Assembly: GCA_030280995.1 (NCBI GenBank)
Contig: JASXTE010000011.1
Coordinates: forward strand, 23,925,317-23,989,316
Direction: 5' to 3'
From: Hemileia vastatrix
Taxonomy: Eukaryota > Basidiomycota > Pucciniomycetes > Pucciniales > Zaghouaniaceae
Length of the DNA stretch: 64,000 nucleotides
Shown here: in pieces, positions 50,951-63,353 of the stretch
Numbering within the stretch: the first letter of the stretch is position 1
Layout: every line of letters begins with the position of its first letter
Notes under the pieces: generated by a model
Seen by the model: only the letters and a program-made list of their open reading frames with translations
Databases searched by the model: none
Told to the model about the DNA's origin: nothing
Translations under genes and position numbers: made by a program

Positions 50951-53855
50951 TCTATCTTTTGGCCAAAGGATAAAGTCCATCCTGCAATAAGATGATTTTA
51001 TGCTTCCACTTATATAAAATATATTGAAACCTGTTGTATGGTTATCTTACATCCTTAATAAATTAAAAATACACATATATTGGCTGTTTGTAATAAATAC
51101 TTGTATTCAAAGTAGAAGAATTATAGAAATGGAAAAACTAGCCATAAAGCCCTTGTACATTTTATAAAAAGTTATTTCATTGAATAATTGTGATAGTTAT
51201 ACATAAGATAAAAATGAATTTTACAGGTAAATTTTAGAAAAATATTGAAAAATGGAAAAAAGCACCTATGATATTAAAAATAAAAATCTTTTTTCTATAT
51301 TACCAGGTGAAATTATTTATCCTTTAATTTAATATTAAATGCTGTTGGTGAGATGAAAAATAGCTATGGCTTGTCTTATAGAGTGCTGATGAGACTTGAA
51401 CAAAAAAATAATTGCTATATTTTACCTTTTATATTTTTTTGTTTGCTCTATCATTAATCTATAAAAATCTGAATAATTATAATTAATAAATAAAAATTTA
51501 AGAAAATTAAATAATAAAGATGTTACAATATAGTTAATGATATTTATTTAGTAAAATAACAAGCCCCTTGAGCCCTTTTCATTGCTTAAATTTTTTCACA
51601 CATTGAATTAAATTTAATTTTATGAACATAAAAATCTTAGTTGTGATGGGACTTGGATTGAGCTCCCAATGAGATTATGTTCATGGCCACTGTTCAAGAT
51701 AATTTAATCTGTGAGAGTTTTTTTATTTTATTTAAAATTTGATTGTAAATTCCTTAATGCATTCCCAGGTTTATCTTTTTATTGAAAAGATTTATACCAA
51801 ATACTAGGAAACACTGAACATAAATAAATTTTTTGAATTATTCTCATTTTTCTTTTAATAATAAAATATTTAAGTTTCATCTTGATTATTATAATGTGAG
51901 TTTTCTCATATGATTGATTAAAAAAGCTTTTAAATTTCATTGTTTTTATCTACAATGCACATGAAAAGACAAAACTTTTAATTTTTTTATTTAAACTAAA
52001 TTTTAAGAATATTATTTTTGTATTTATTAAACATTATGTAGCTCCTTTTGATTATCAAAATCTTTTTTCTTAGATTCTTACTTCAAATTTTATAGAAAAC
52101 CTCAAGTTATGAATTCAGATAGTTTAAATATGCAAAAAAATATTTTCATCAATTTTAGCTTGAAGATGATTTAAACTTACAGCCTTAAATTGTTTTTTTG
52201 AAATTAAATGAAAATTTCAAAAAAATTTCAATTAGAATTCATTTTTATTAAAATAAATTTATTTAAGTATATATTCTTAATAAGGAAGATAACTTAGAAG
52301 AGGCATGAATTTTAACTGTTAAATAAAATCTCAAATTATTTTTATTTTTTATATTTGCTAATAAATAACATATTTTTCTTTTTTTTGAACATTGGTTTTA
52401 AAATAATATTAGTAAAAAAGCAGAAAAAAATTATTAATCTGTATTTTTTCACTTAAATATAATGTTTGCATTTTGTATTGTAAATTAAAATGATCAATAC
52501 TCTTGTTCTTGAAAAAAAAAAGTTATTTCTGCACTACTATACTCAATTTAAAGGACAAAAAGAAAAAATTGAATTATTTCATGCTTTTATTTAAAATATT
52601 TTCTTAACTTTTAATTACTAAAAATTTAATTATTCTAATATTAGCCTTTTCTATGAGTATCACTATAAATATATAATATTTCTCACCTCAAACTATACTC
52701 TCATATATTGATTCTTCTATAAATATAAGCATGCATTGATACATAAAAATTCACTTTAATACATAATATAGATTCTGTGAAAAATAGTAGAACTTGATAT
52801 CTAAATTTAAAAACTCTCATAGTGCATGATAGAAATCTGTTTAGTTTGTGCTGTGTATTCCAAGGTAAAAAATATTGATATCTTCATTTATTAAATTCAA
52901 GAAAAATAAAGCATTCAGCTTACATTTCTAAAGATATTTGGTGATTTACATTGATTTTCCCATTGATATTTTGTATTACTTTTAATTTAATGATTTTAAG
53001 AGCAAAATTTCACTGAGTAGAAGTTAATTTTTGTAACTTGATCAATTTAATTTAAAGAATGAAAATTGACCTAAAAAATATTTATGGATTTGATAAAAAT
53101 AGCTTCATAATTATGAAAAATATTGGATTTACTAAAAATCTAACATGAAATAATTTTGAATTTGAGCACATTTTATCCTAGAAAGACCAAAATTACTTTA
53201 CTTACTGTTTGTATCATTTTCTTGCGTTTTTGAATTTTATAAAAAATTATGAGACTTTCCCACTTGAAGAATTTTTTGTTTTTTAACATATATAATCACA
53301 TTCTTCAATTTTTTATTTTTTTGCAAAAGGAGAAATGAGGGTGCTTCATCATGTCCATTTTTTGAAAATAAAATCTTACCAAATTTAATTTTTATAATTT
53401 TGTTTCTTTTATACAGAATTTTAGAATATAATATGGGATGGGAACTATGGCTTAATTTTTAAGTTTTAAAATTGATTTTTATAAAAAAATGTATTGCATA
53501 AGCTTAAAATTCTGAAAAAAAATTGAGAATAATTCAGTTTACATGATCTTTTTAAAAAAAATGAAAGATTTGTATTATGAAAAAATTGATGTTTTCTACA
53601 TTAAGAAGTCATGAAATATTTTTTAAATTTTTACAAAAATATGTAGTATATTTCTTAGAATGATTAAATTTTATACTTAAGAAAAAAGAATGTAATTTCA
53701 TGTATTTTTATTCATAAATTTTCATTCAAAAAGATCATCTGATTACATTTCATCAAAAAGTATTGTTTATTGAGAAGATTTCAAAAGCTTTTATATTCTA
53801 ATTTCCATTCAGATTTGAATAGTTTTCATAATGCTTTCAATAAAAAATTGCCCAT
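50951..53855. other. AT-rich, no feature
   Basis: A ~2.9-kb stretch without gene, element or repeat that I can support. Confidence 0.6.
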
Positions 53856-54105
53856 CACTACACAATATAGGGGGTGGACTTGGTAGCAAGTCCTCAACCT
53901 GAACTCGGATGGAACTCAGACAGAACTCATACTGAACTCATACTGAACTCTACTTGAACACCCACCTAGAACTGTTCTGCTGAGTGGTGTTCATCCCTGA
54001 TTGTATGATTCCTTTATCAATAGCTCAATTTGTGTTCAATCTGTGGTGAGTTTGAGTCCAAGGTTGTGGACTCACTAGCTACTCTGCCCCCCATACTGTG
54101 TGGTG
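53856..54105 (-). mobile_element. CACTA-type MITE, 250 bp, TSD CAT
   Basis: Starts CACTACACAATATAGGGGG, ends CATACTGTGTGGTG. The interior is inverted relative to 50177-50426. A perfect 3-bp duplication CAT (53853-53855, 54106-54108) supports the CACTA superfamily. Confidence 0.88.
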
Positions 54106-54108
54106 CAT

Positions 54109-54246
54109 GTTCTATGAATATTTCAAGCTTATTTCATGAATATTTCAGTCTGAGTTCAGTTTGAGTTAATTCTGAGTTTGATCCAAGTTCCATCTAAATT
54201 CAAGTTGAGGCATTTCTAGCAAGTCCCCCCAAAATATTGTGTGGTG
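54109..54246 (+). mobile_element. CACTA-type MITE, right half
   Basis: 11-bp TGAGTTCAGTT-type units followed by a CATTTCTAGCAAGTCCCCCC...ATTGTGTGGTG terminus. Its left end is missing. Confidence 0.65.
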
Positions 54247-54247
54247 T

Positions 54248-55101
54248 TAGTGTTCTAACTTAATTATAGGTGAATTGAACAGGTTATATGCACTTATTTC
54301 ATTAATAACATCAAGATTAGCACCTTTTATTCACTACCACACTTAAATTTGGCTAAATTAGTCAAGGATTAACCCATGCAAGCTCCTTCCAAGGACTGCA
54401 TGTAGTTACCCCACATCTCATGTCCTTTTTTGGGTTTCTCAGTGGTTTCTCAGCCAATATTGTTTGTATTTGGATGGGTATTTCTTGTAGTAATTTGGAA
54501 TAATTAGCCCCATCATTTCTACTGTCAATACCCCTTAATATTATTTAATATTTAGTGTTATTATTTCTCTTTTTTGTCTTTTATTTTAATGCATTACACA
54601 CATACACTCTCTATTTTGCTTATTCTTTTTTTTGATGTATTATCCCTGTTACTACAGAACTTTGGCAGGTGATATCATTCTAATTATGTTATTGGTTACT
54701 ATAAATGTTTTTTGACATGTTTATTAGCAATAATAAGGCATCATTAGCCCTGTATATGACTGGTAAATCAAGGGGGTACATTGGAGAATTATTGGTTATA
54801 AAAGGAGGGTGTTTTTGTTCATGTTATCTACATTATTTATCATTACAATCAAAATATATAACCAATACAATTACAATACATATCAATAGTACTTCTAAAG
54901 TCTTTTATTAGTATCATAATTATTACATCTATTTTTCTACCAACTATAAGATTGTAACCTATTTATAATTAGTGAGATTCAAATTACTGAGACCCTTGTA
55001 TTGAGTTATGTTTTAGTACTTATTGGATTTGCAATACAGTATTCATATAGGAAAATATAAATCTTCTAGACAACTGACTAATCAAGATATTTGTGTCTCT
55101 G
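54248..55101 (+). repeat. Family A LTR fragment, left part
   Basis: It aligns with 6756-7614 of the 5' LTR (CTTAATTATA, GACTGCATGTAGTTACCCCACATCTCA in pieces, and a TATAAAAGGAGG promoter near 54797). The LTR resumes after the copia insertion at 60060-60079 and ends CAGCCTGACA. Its first ~620 bp are missing, lost at the MITE boundary. Confidence 0.85.
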
Positions 55102-55221
55102 TGTTATGTACATAGTCATAAGCATACTTAGCTACCACGTGATTGATTATATATAAACTGTAGTTTGCGCGTCTGACTAACTCCGATTCTTCTCGGAGTC
55201 TGTTACTGACGCACAACTACA
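55102..55221 (+). repeat. 5' LTR of young copia (120 bp)
   Basis: TGTTATGTACATAG to CGCACAACTACA. Contains a TATATAAAC box and a 20-nt hairpin ACTCCGA-TTCTTC-TCGGAGT. Identical to 59879-59998 as read by eye. Confidence 0.95.
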
Positions 55222-55456
55222 GGTTATGGTCCCTTGTTAGCGCTCATCATAAAATAAGTACGCGTATACTCACGAGATTTGAATCCCGTCCGACACGTTG
55301 TCCGACGTTAAACACGATTACCATTACATTGAGGTGGTATTAATTCTGTGCCAACACATCCATCGACCTTAATTTCTCTTAACCTGCGCCAATACACCGA
55401 ATTGGCCCCACCCTTCCCTGGTGATCAATACAACGATTTGATCCCTCTACCATTTT
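55222..55456 (+). other. Leader of young copia
   Basis: Contains the presumed primer-binding region just after the LTR (GGTTATGGTCCC). No ORF. Confidence 0.5.
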
Positions 55457-58400
55457 ATGTCCAATTCCTCACATCATACCCGTTCTAAAGGTCCCGCCCC
55501 ACCTGAAGAATTTTATTTCACACCTCAGCCAACCGCCTCTCCCTCTCCATCCCACGACCCTCCTCCCCACCTATTGCCTAAACCTGAATCCAACCACTCC
55601 AAACCAATCACTGACATGTCTCAACCTGAACCTACCTCATCCTCTTCTACCACTCGACCACCTATCTCACTTGAAGATGTTGAACGTCGACGTAAAGCTT
55701 TAGCCGGCATTTCCAAACTGTGCATTGGAGTTGACAAACTTAAACCCGACGGATCAAATTGGCACGATTGGGATCGTAAAATTCGTGCACTAATGAGTGA
55801 TTACATTGGCACAACATCTTATGCCCTCGAAGACGTCTCTTCATCTGATGGCGATATTGGTGATCATATGGCAAGAATCCTTATCGTTGATACCATTGAT
55901 GTGGCACTCCAACGATTGATCGATCCGGAATGCTCCTGCAGAGTAGCATACTTAACACTTTACAAAAAATTTAACCGGACGACTCATACTTCTCGCCTCT
56001 CCCTTTTCAAATCCCTTATTTCCATTCCATCCCAACCTTTCATCTCAGTCACTAACCACTGGGAAAAAGTAAATGAAACCATTGATGCCATCATTCGGAC
56101 CGGTTTCAACTTCAGCAACTCCTCGATTAAAGCCATTATGGCTCATTTCCTCCTTCCCTTGTCATCGGCCGACCTTTCCACTGATATTAGCCGGGCAATT
56201 GAATCACGCCGAGATGCATTAACAATATCTTCCGACGATTTTCTCACAGAGATGTTGACAGCTGAGACAAACCTCTCTTTGGTCAAACAAGCACATGATT
56301 CCCCAAACGTCTCTACCATTAGCCTAAATGCTCTTCAAAAGAGATTTACACGACCACGCCTTGTTGATTCCTACCGTCCTGCTAATGCACAAAGAAAATG
56401 CTTCGACTGTGATTCCACCAAACACGTCCACAACAATTGCCCATACAACACTCGATCATCTTTTTACAATCCTGCCTTGAAGATGTACTATGACCTTCAA
56501 CAACAGATTAACAAACTTGGGAAATCATCGATTACGTCCCCTGACCCAAAAGGAAAGATACGAGTTCGGTTTGCCGACGCAAATGACGAAATTGTTGAAG
56601 TGGACTCCAGTTCATTGGAAGCTCTATCAACGGCCATTGATAATATTGACCTGAGAAGTGTCGAATGGCAATCTGAATCCCCCGCTTCCACCTCTGAAGC
56701 TATACTCAACAGTGGCGCCACCCACCACGTCACTGGTGATGTAAGTTTACTTTCAAACTACAGACCTGTCACTCCCCATATACCAGTCAAGGTCGCCACT
56801 GACAGTGCTCCGTCATTTATTGTTGGCATGGGAGATATAAACATAGTTGGTTTAAATTGCACAATTGTGGTTAAAAACGTATTTTTCTGCCCACAAGCAA
56901 GAACCACTTTGATTTCTCTATTTGATTTGGTGAAAGCGGGTTTTAATTTTTCCATGACATCTGACAAAGAATTTGTTCTATCGGTTAATGGTAAAAATGT
57001 TTTAATTGCAAAAATAGATATAAATGGGCGTAGATGGCTTGTACATACTGATAAAAATGCAATATCATCCAAAACATTTTTACCATACATTGTATCCTCT
57101 CCCAATGCACCAGAAGATTCTTATTCTTTTTCCAAACTCTTCATTGACGATGTTAACTCTGCATCTATCCATCGACCATATGCAGCACCAGGTTCTCTCC
57201 TAGATTGGCACCACCGATTAGGCCATACCAGCGGGCGAGTCTTAAAGAATTTAATCAAACATAATCTGGGAACAGGCCTACCTTCTGAGTGTCCTAAAGG
57301 AACAGTAGATTGTGCTGATTGTGCCATTGCTAAAAGCGAACGACGTACTGCAGCACAACGAGAAATGACACCTGAATCATTGCTTTCCTTAATAGTCGGA
57401 GACTTAATTGGTCCAATAAAGGATGAAGCCGTCGGAGGCTACAAGTGGGCAGCACTATTCAGAGAATCCTACTCAACATATGGAGAAGTTTTCATGCTGA
57501 AACATAAAAACGATGCGCTGGATGCATTTAAGACTTTTCACAACAAATTAACTACAGTCACAGGCAAGAAACTATTAGTCCTTAGAACTGATGGAGGTGA
57601 GTTACATAGCAACGCAATGAAATCCTTCCTTTCTTCCATAGGTGCTGTCCACGAGGTCACTATGCCATACCATGCGGAACAAAATGGTACTGCAGAGAGG
57701 TTCAATCGAACTGTAGGTGACATCGCTTGAACGTCCCTCCTTGCAAGTGGTCTTCCCAAGTCCTTTTGGGGTCTATCTTACAAATGGGCTTCATTTGTTC
57801 ATAATCGTCTCCCCAACAGTAAGATCACCCGTTCAACTCCTCTTGAAATAGTCTTTGGAACCAAGCCAAATTTCCATAACATGCGCACCTTTGGTGAAAA
57901 AGCCTATGTTCACGTTCATAAAGAGGTAAGGACTAAACTGGACAACCAAGCTATAGAATGTAGAGTTGTTGGATACTCACAAAACAATTATGGGTGGATT
58001 TTTTGGCATGAAGGATCTGGCCGAATTTTTGAATCAGCAATGGCAAAATTTCATGGAGGTCCCCAAGAAGCTCATGAAATTGCGCGACAAGTTTCTCCTC
58101 CACCATCAAAAGGTTCTCTTACTAATATCCCTAACTCCCTATCATTTGGCGATTTCTCAGCTGAAAAAACGTTGGATGAACAAGATGCCTGTATTCAAAC
58201 CATGCAAATAGCTACCTCTCGATCACCCATACCCATTCCTTCCACCTTCAATCAAGCCATGAAATCTCCTGAAGCATCTGCCTGGAAGACCGCTTGTGAA
58301 CAAGAAATGGAAAATATGTCACGCCTCAATGTTTGGTCAGAAGTGACTCCACCCCCTCATGCCATTCCTTTGAAAGGAAAATGGGTTTTTGCACTTAAGA

Positions 58401-59761
58401 ACTCTCCAAATAGTTCTTCCATAAAATTCAAAGCTCGATTCGTAGCTAAAGGATTCAAGCAGCGAGAGGGAATTGACTATAAAGACACATTTGCACCAAC
58501 GGCAACATTTGCCTCCCAACGGATTCTACTCACCCTGGCAGCAATGTATGGCTGGAAGGTACGATCTTTTGATGTTACCGCCGCTTATCTTCATAGCAAA
58601 GTAGATGAAGACCTATGGATTGAACCACCTCCTGGCATGCCGGTTACTAAACCAGGTAATGTACTCAAACTCCACAAAGCGCTGTATGGAACCAAACAAG
58701 CGGCTCGCTGCTGGTGGCTCCATATAGCAGACAAACTAAAATCCCTTGGTTTTGTTGCTAGCCAGTATGATACCAGTCTTTATATTCTCAAAGACACAAT
58801 ATCAACTGGTGTAGTGTGGCTCCATGTAGACGACGGTGTGGTAACAGGTAGCAATGACAATGTCTTACAGAAGTTGGAGTCCGGGTTAAATGGGGGGCTA
58901 GAGGTGAGATGGTCAGAGGGTTTAGATAGTATAGTGGGGATGAAGGTAAAAAGGGTTGAACGGGGTTTTGAGTTGGACTGTCACAGACTTATTGATAATC
59001 TATTAAAAGATCACAATCCTGGTGGACTCAAATGCAAAACGCCATTACCAATGACTTGTGATCTCTCCTCTCCTAAGCCAAACAATGTTGGTATCAATCC
59101 TAATAGCTACCTATCTATTATTGGCAGCCTTAACTATATAGCAATATCTAGTCGCCCAGACCTCTCATATGCGGTAAACTTTCTTGCTCGATTTTCGTCA
59201 AAACCTCTAGATACTCATTGGCTAGCTCTTTGTCATTTACTGAGATATTTGCAAGCTACTCGCGACCTAAAGTTACGTCTATATCCTACTTCAACCCATA
59301 AAACAGTTATTGACACCTACTCGGATGCATCATGGGGAGGTGAATGGTCCAGATCCACTAGTGGCCATATTATATATCTTAACAGTTGCCCAATCCTTTG
59401 GTCCTCTAAACAACAAGCAACAGTGGCAGATTCAACATGCTTTGCTGAATGCATTGCTATGTGTCTAGCAACCAAAGACAGCTTGTGGATACGCAACTTG
59501 CTCACAGACATTTGTGGGCCAATGGACAGTGTAACACTACATTGTTACAACAAAAGCTCTGTGGCATCTGCAAAAAACAATCCTTCCAATAAGCGCACTC
59601 GACACTCTGACAGATATTTTTTCTTAGTTAATGAACAACTTTATAAAGGGAATATGACTTTAGTATGGGTATCTAGTGCAGAACAATATGCTGATCTCTT
59701 GACTAAAAATGTTGGTCCTATTCTTACTGTGGAAAAGCGGCATCATCTGGGAGTTACTTAG
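55457..59761 (+). pseudogene. Copia gag-pol polyprotein, one in-frame TGA
   Basis: A single frame of 1434 codons interrupted only by TGA at 57728-57730 (...GDIA-stop-TSLLASG; a CGA change at a CpG would explain it). Domains are: gag with KPDGSNWHDWDRKI (~95); zinc knuckle CFDCDSTKHVHNNC (~315); protease ILNSGATHHVTG (~416), where the catalytic Asp is Asn; GAG-pre-integrase WHHRLGH and CADCAIAKS; integrase with Asp in VGDLIGPI, Asp in RTDGGELHS and Glu in EQNGTAERFN; RT with FKARFVAKGFKQREG and LHVDDGVVTGS; RNase H with DTYSDASWGG. ATG 55457 is the first start after the leader. Two lesions, stop and protease D-to-N, disable an otherwise complete element. Confidence 0.92.
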
Positions 59762-59863
59762 TTTTTTTTTTTTGTTCCATTTTCCTATCCTCAATTTTTC
59801 TCATATTTTACTGGGTAACCATACTGGCTTTATAGTTATTTTTTTCATTTTTATCACGTTGGC

Positions 59864-59878
59864 AGCAAAGTGGGGGGC
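59864..59878 (+). other. Polypurine tract of young copia
   Basis: AGCAAAGTGGGGGGC abuts the 3' LTR start at 59879. Confidence 0.75.
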
Positions 59879-59998
59879 TGTTATGTACATAGTCATAAGC
59901 ATACTTAGCTACCACGTGATTGATTATATATAAACTGTAGTTTGCGCGTCTGACTAACTCCGATTCTTCTCGGAGTCTGTTACTGACGCACAACTACA
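59879..59998 (+). repeat. 3' LTR of young copia (120 bp)
   Basis: Identical to the 5' LTR, followed by an extra U5-like tail rather than directly by the target duplication. Confidence 0.95.
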
Positions 59999-60054
59999 GG
60001 TAAAGTAATGCATTACGGATTCTTCTCGGAGTCTGTTACTGACGCACAACTACA
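59999..60054 (+). repeat. 56-bp tail: palindrome plus second copy of the LTR end
   Basis: GG, then TAAA and the perfect palindrome GTAATGCATTAC, then a second copy of the last 37 LTR bases (GATTCTTCTCGGAG...ACTACA). CTCTG follows. The 5' LTR lacks it. Confidence 0.9.
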
Positions 60055-60059
60055 CTCTG

Positions 60060-60079
60060 TACTTGAACTCAGCCTGACA
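60060..60079 (+). repeat. Family A LTR, right end
   Basis: TACTTGAACTCAGCCTGACA completes the LTR split by the copia element. Confidence 0.8.
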
Positions 60080-61353
60080 CTAACCATAATAAAATTTTCA
60101 GCTTTCCAAAATGTCTCCACCCAATTTTGATGCTTCTCCTGATAAAGCTTTCCAGTAATTCTCCTTTACACATAGGGATTGTGCGTTAACTTTCTACATA
60201 AGAAGAAATAACTAAAACAGGGCCTTCTCCACTTGCTCTGAGAAGAAGAGAAATTTTACTGGACTCCAATATGGATCTTTCACAATACCAGATACCAGCT
60301 ACATTTCCTTCTTCAATCCAACTTCCCAGCATCTAACTGCTCCTCCTAATACTTCATCATCCAAAAATATTTCTCTTTTCACTCCATCCAACTACTCTCA
60401 CTTCTCATCTGATTCTGATAACTTGGACCCTTTAACTTCATCTTCCAATATGGCTATCCCTTTACTTCACTCATGGTTGGAAACCAAACCATCTATTTTT
60501 TCTCCAAATTTTTCAACTGCTCCCAAATCCATGAGAAAATCTCCATTCTTTCATCCAAAATTAGAGCCCCCTCCTTCTATATCTTTACATTCTCCTTGTC
60601 CTAATATAACTCCAGCTACTTCCATTTCTATTCCTAATAGCTATTCTAGTTTTTCTTTCAAGTCTAAATAAAGATCTACTTTTTGTCTTGCTTCACACAA
60701 GCCCATATCCTCTACCTCTAGATGAATCTTTAGAAACAAATACCCTTCTTCAAAATTCTCTCTATCCCATTTTGCACTGGTAACCGAATCCCTACAAAAT
60801 CCTCATATTTAAAATCTCTGCACTTCCTAGAAAAAAATTTACCCCCAGTCAATTTGTAGACTCAGATTCAGAAAGTATTGAATCAGGTTAAAATTATTCT
60901 ACATATAGTTTTTTCTTATTTTACTGATTTTTCTTCTGTAGCTTCTTCTGTTCCTAAAATGCCTATTTCAGCATACAAGTTACATGAAATGCTTCCTCAG
61001 CATCCAGTAATTACTTGCCATCATTCCTGTATCCACTACCATGATTCTTTTAATAATTTATTTAAATTTATTGATGCTTCCCTTCTAGAGACCAAGCTGA
61101 GGTGGTTATTACAGAAAAACTTTCTAAATGTGAGAATAATATAGCTGTGTGTATAAAAGTCCGACATGAATATAAATTTAATTATGCCCAAACCTATTTT
61201 GACAAAAAAGCATAAATATCTTCTAATAAAGCCTCCTCTTCAAAGTACAATCATCCTCGATAATTTCCTTATCTTCTTTCTGCTTTCTTAAGTCTTCTTT
61301 TTTCAGATAGCTTGACTGGATAAATAATTTGAAAACTTTAAAAATTAACTAAA
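60080..61353 (+). pseudogene. Internal retroelement sequence with gag-like ORF pieces
   Basis: It follows an LTR end, so it is the start of an internal region. The open piece 60423-60671 encodes Ser/Pro-rich PLLHSWLETKPSIFSP, and an upstream frame begins MSPPNFDASPDKAF near 60111. A later piece, 60878-61144, has APKMPISAYKL-like sequence with a CHHSCIHYH cluster. No catalytic domain remains. The gag type is not identified; truncated at the MITE. Confidence 0.35.
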
Positions 61354-61614
61354 CACCACAAAATATGGGGGGAAGACTTGCTAGCGAGTCCACAACCTTG
61401 GACCCAAACTCACCATAGATTGAACACACATTGAGCTATTGATAAAGGAACCATACAATCAGGGATGAACACCACTCAGCAGAGCATTTTTAGTTGGGTT
61501 TTCAAGTAGAGTTCAGTATGGGTTCAGTATGAGTTCAGTCTGAGTTCCATCTGAGCTCCATCTGAGTTCAGGTTGAGGACTTGCTAGCAAGTACACCCCC
61601 TATATTTCCTAGTG
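61354..61614 (+). mobile_element. CACTA-type MITE, 261 bp, TSD AAA
   Basis: Starts CACCACAAAATATGGGGGG, ends TATATTTCCTAGTG, with AAA on both sides. It is exactly 11 bp longer than the 250-bp copies because it has one more TGAGTTC-type unit. Confidence 0.85.
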
Positions 61615-61617
61615 AAA

Positions 61618-62270
61618 CTTAATGAAAAATCTAAAAAAAACTAATTTTTTTTACAATTATTTGATTCATTATTCTATTATTATTATTTTATTTTATTTTT
61701 ATTCTTATTTTTACTATTTTATTTTATTATTATTTTTTGTATTTATAATTATATTTTATATTTTTTATATTTATATATTTTTTTGTGTTAAGAAATAAGA
61801 AAATAAAGCTTGAAATTTAAAATTTAAAATGAAACTAGGATTAAAATTAAAAGATGTCCCCAGCTCTGTGATGATACATACCCCTTATATCATACCCACA
61901 TCAAAGTGCACCACAATGTGGGATATTCAAGAAATAAATTTGAAATCAAATGATTTTTAAAAAAATTAAAAAAACATTGAAATAAAAATATTGAGAAATT
62001 AAAACTGGGTGGCTCCCTCTATTTTGTAAAAATGTTTGGAGACCACCAGTGAGCATTATACCCCATCAAAATAATTATAGAGAAACTTTAAAATAGTTAT
62101 AATCATAAAAAGATGAAACAAAATAAAAATAAAAAATAAAAATAAAAGAAACTTGAATCCTGAGTTCAATAAAAAAATTTGGTCGAAATTTTAAACTTCC
62201 AGTTTAAAGTCTGAACACAGCCAGTATTCAACTATAAATAATAAAACTATGTAAATAAAAATTGTGAGGT
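61618..62270. other. AT-rich, degraded family B 3' region
   Basis: Mostly A/T low complexity. CCAGTTTAAAGTCTGAACACAG near 62200 is the reverse of the AAGACTTTAAACTG motif of family B, so this is its decayed non-pol region. Confidence 0.45.
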
Positions 62271-62276
62271 AATTGT

Positions 62277-62315
62277 GTGTAGAGAAGCCAGCCCATCAAT
62301 TACCCCCAAACTTGC
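62277..62315 (-). repeat. Hairpin module copy 4 (family B relic)
   Basis: The reverse complement reads GGGGTAATTG ... CAATTACCTC around GGGCTGGCTTCTCT. One stem mismatch compared with copy 3. Confidence 0.65.
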
Positions 62316-62479
62316 CAATATCAAATTTAGAAGGCTCCCCTTTGAACACTTCAACCATAAGAAAATCTAACACAAATCTTCTCCATATTTCTTTTTTTAC
62401 ATTCTAAATCACAATCAAAATATCATAATGATAGTTAATAGTCTATCCTCATTTATCGGGAATTCATGTTCTTCTTAAT

Positions 62480-63350
62480 GATAGTAGATGGTTTATCCTC
62501 ATTTTGGAGCTATACTTCAGCCCTCCTGGTTCCTCTAGGTTATAAATGTTTGACTTGATTTGCTGCTACCCTCTTTTTCAACAATACTCCATCTAATTCA
62601 TCTAAAACTTAATAATGGAAGACACCTGCTCTCTGACTTTATATGGTCCATTTCACCAATTTGAAAAAAACTTCTCTAACTAGCTTTTCAAACTTCTATT
62701 TTACACCAACACCATATATCCAGCCTTTAAAGGTTTCCTTAGCCTTTGAGCCAACAACTTATTATAATATCTTACTCACTGATTTTAGATCTTGATCATC
62801 CTAGAATATGCCTTTTCAAAGTACATGTATTTAATTTCTAGCTGCATCATTCTTTAACATAATAATTCTTCAGTAGTCTTGAAATTATCCTGATCTACTC
62901 CAAGATATGATTCAGCCTCTAAGTCAACTGGTAAAACCACTTTTTGACCAAACAATAATCTGTAAGGTGAATATGCAGTCGTCTGTTTGGAAGTGATTCT
63001 ATCAGCAAAAAAAAGTAATGGTAAATAGCACCTACATTTTTCTGCCCTTTTCCAACACATTTCAACCAAAGCATCCTTTATAACTTGATTCCCTTTTTCT
63101 AAATTACCTTCAGAATTTGGATAATAAGGGGGTTCTTTACTTACCTTTGATCCAACTCTTGATATGGCTTCTCTAAATCTGTACCCAAATTCAGTCCCTC
63201 CATAAATAGTCACCAATTTTATCACACCATAACTATAAAGGCATTCCTTCATCAAGAGATCTACAGTATTTTTGGCAATCTAATTAATAAGAGGTTCTGC
63301 CTCAACCCATCCAGATAAATTATCCCTGGATACAATTAAATATTTATATC
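62480..63350 (-). pseudogene. Family B integrase fragment
   Basis: Minus-strand reading gives RDNLSGWVEAEPLI, an open segment 63255-62854 (GVIKLVTIYGGTEFGYRF; EGNLEKGNQVIKDALVEM; LLFGQKVVLPVDLEAESY) and a C-terminal LKKRVAANQVKHL. Each aligns with the integrase at 16812-18206. The second catalytic Asp is Tyr (TIYGG for TVDGG) and stops are present. It is cut on the right by a MITE end. The hairpin relic at 62277 lies downstream in the same order as in the intact element. Confidence 0.85.
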
Positions 63351-63353
63351 TTC

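Larger units (their letters stand above)
55102..59998 (+). mobile_element. Young Ty1/copia element, TSD CTCTG
   Basis: Identical 120-bp LTRs, a single-frame gag-pol with one stop, and a perfect 5-bp duplication CTCTG (55097-55101 and 60055-60059) show a recent insertion into a family A LTR. A 56-bp extra tail (59999-60054) lies between the 3' LTR and the duplication. Its base composition is less AT-rich than the neighbourhood. Confidence 0.95.

Noticed and set aside
55222..55320. tRNA-like segment (TTAGCGCTC...TTTGAATCCCGTCCGACA)
   Set aside because: I could not form acceptor, D, anticodon and T arms together; it is the leader after the copia LTR.
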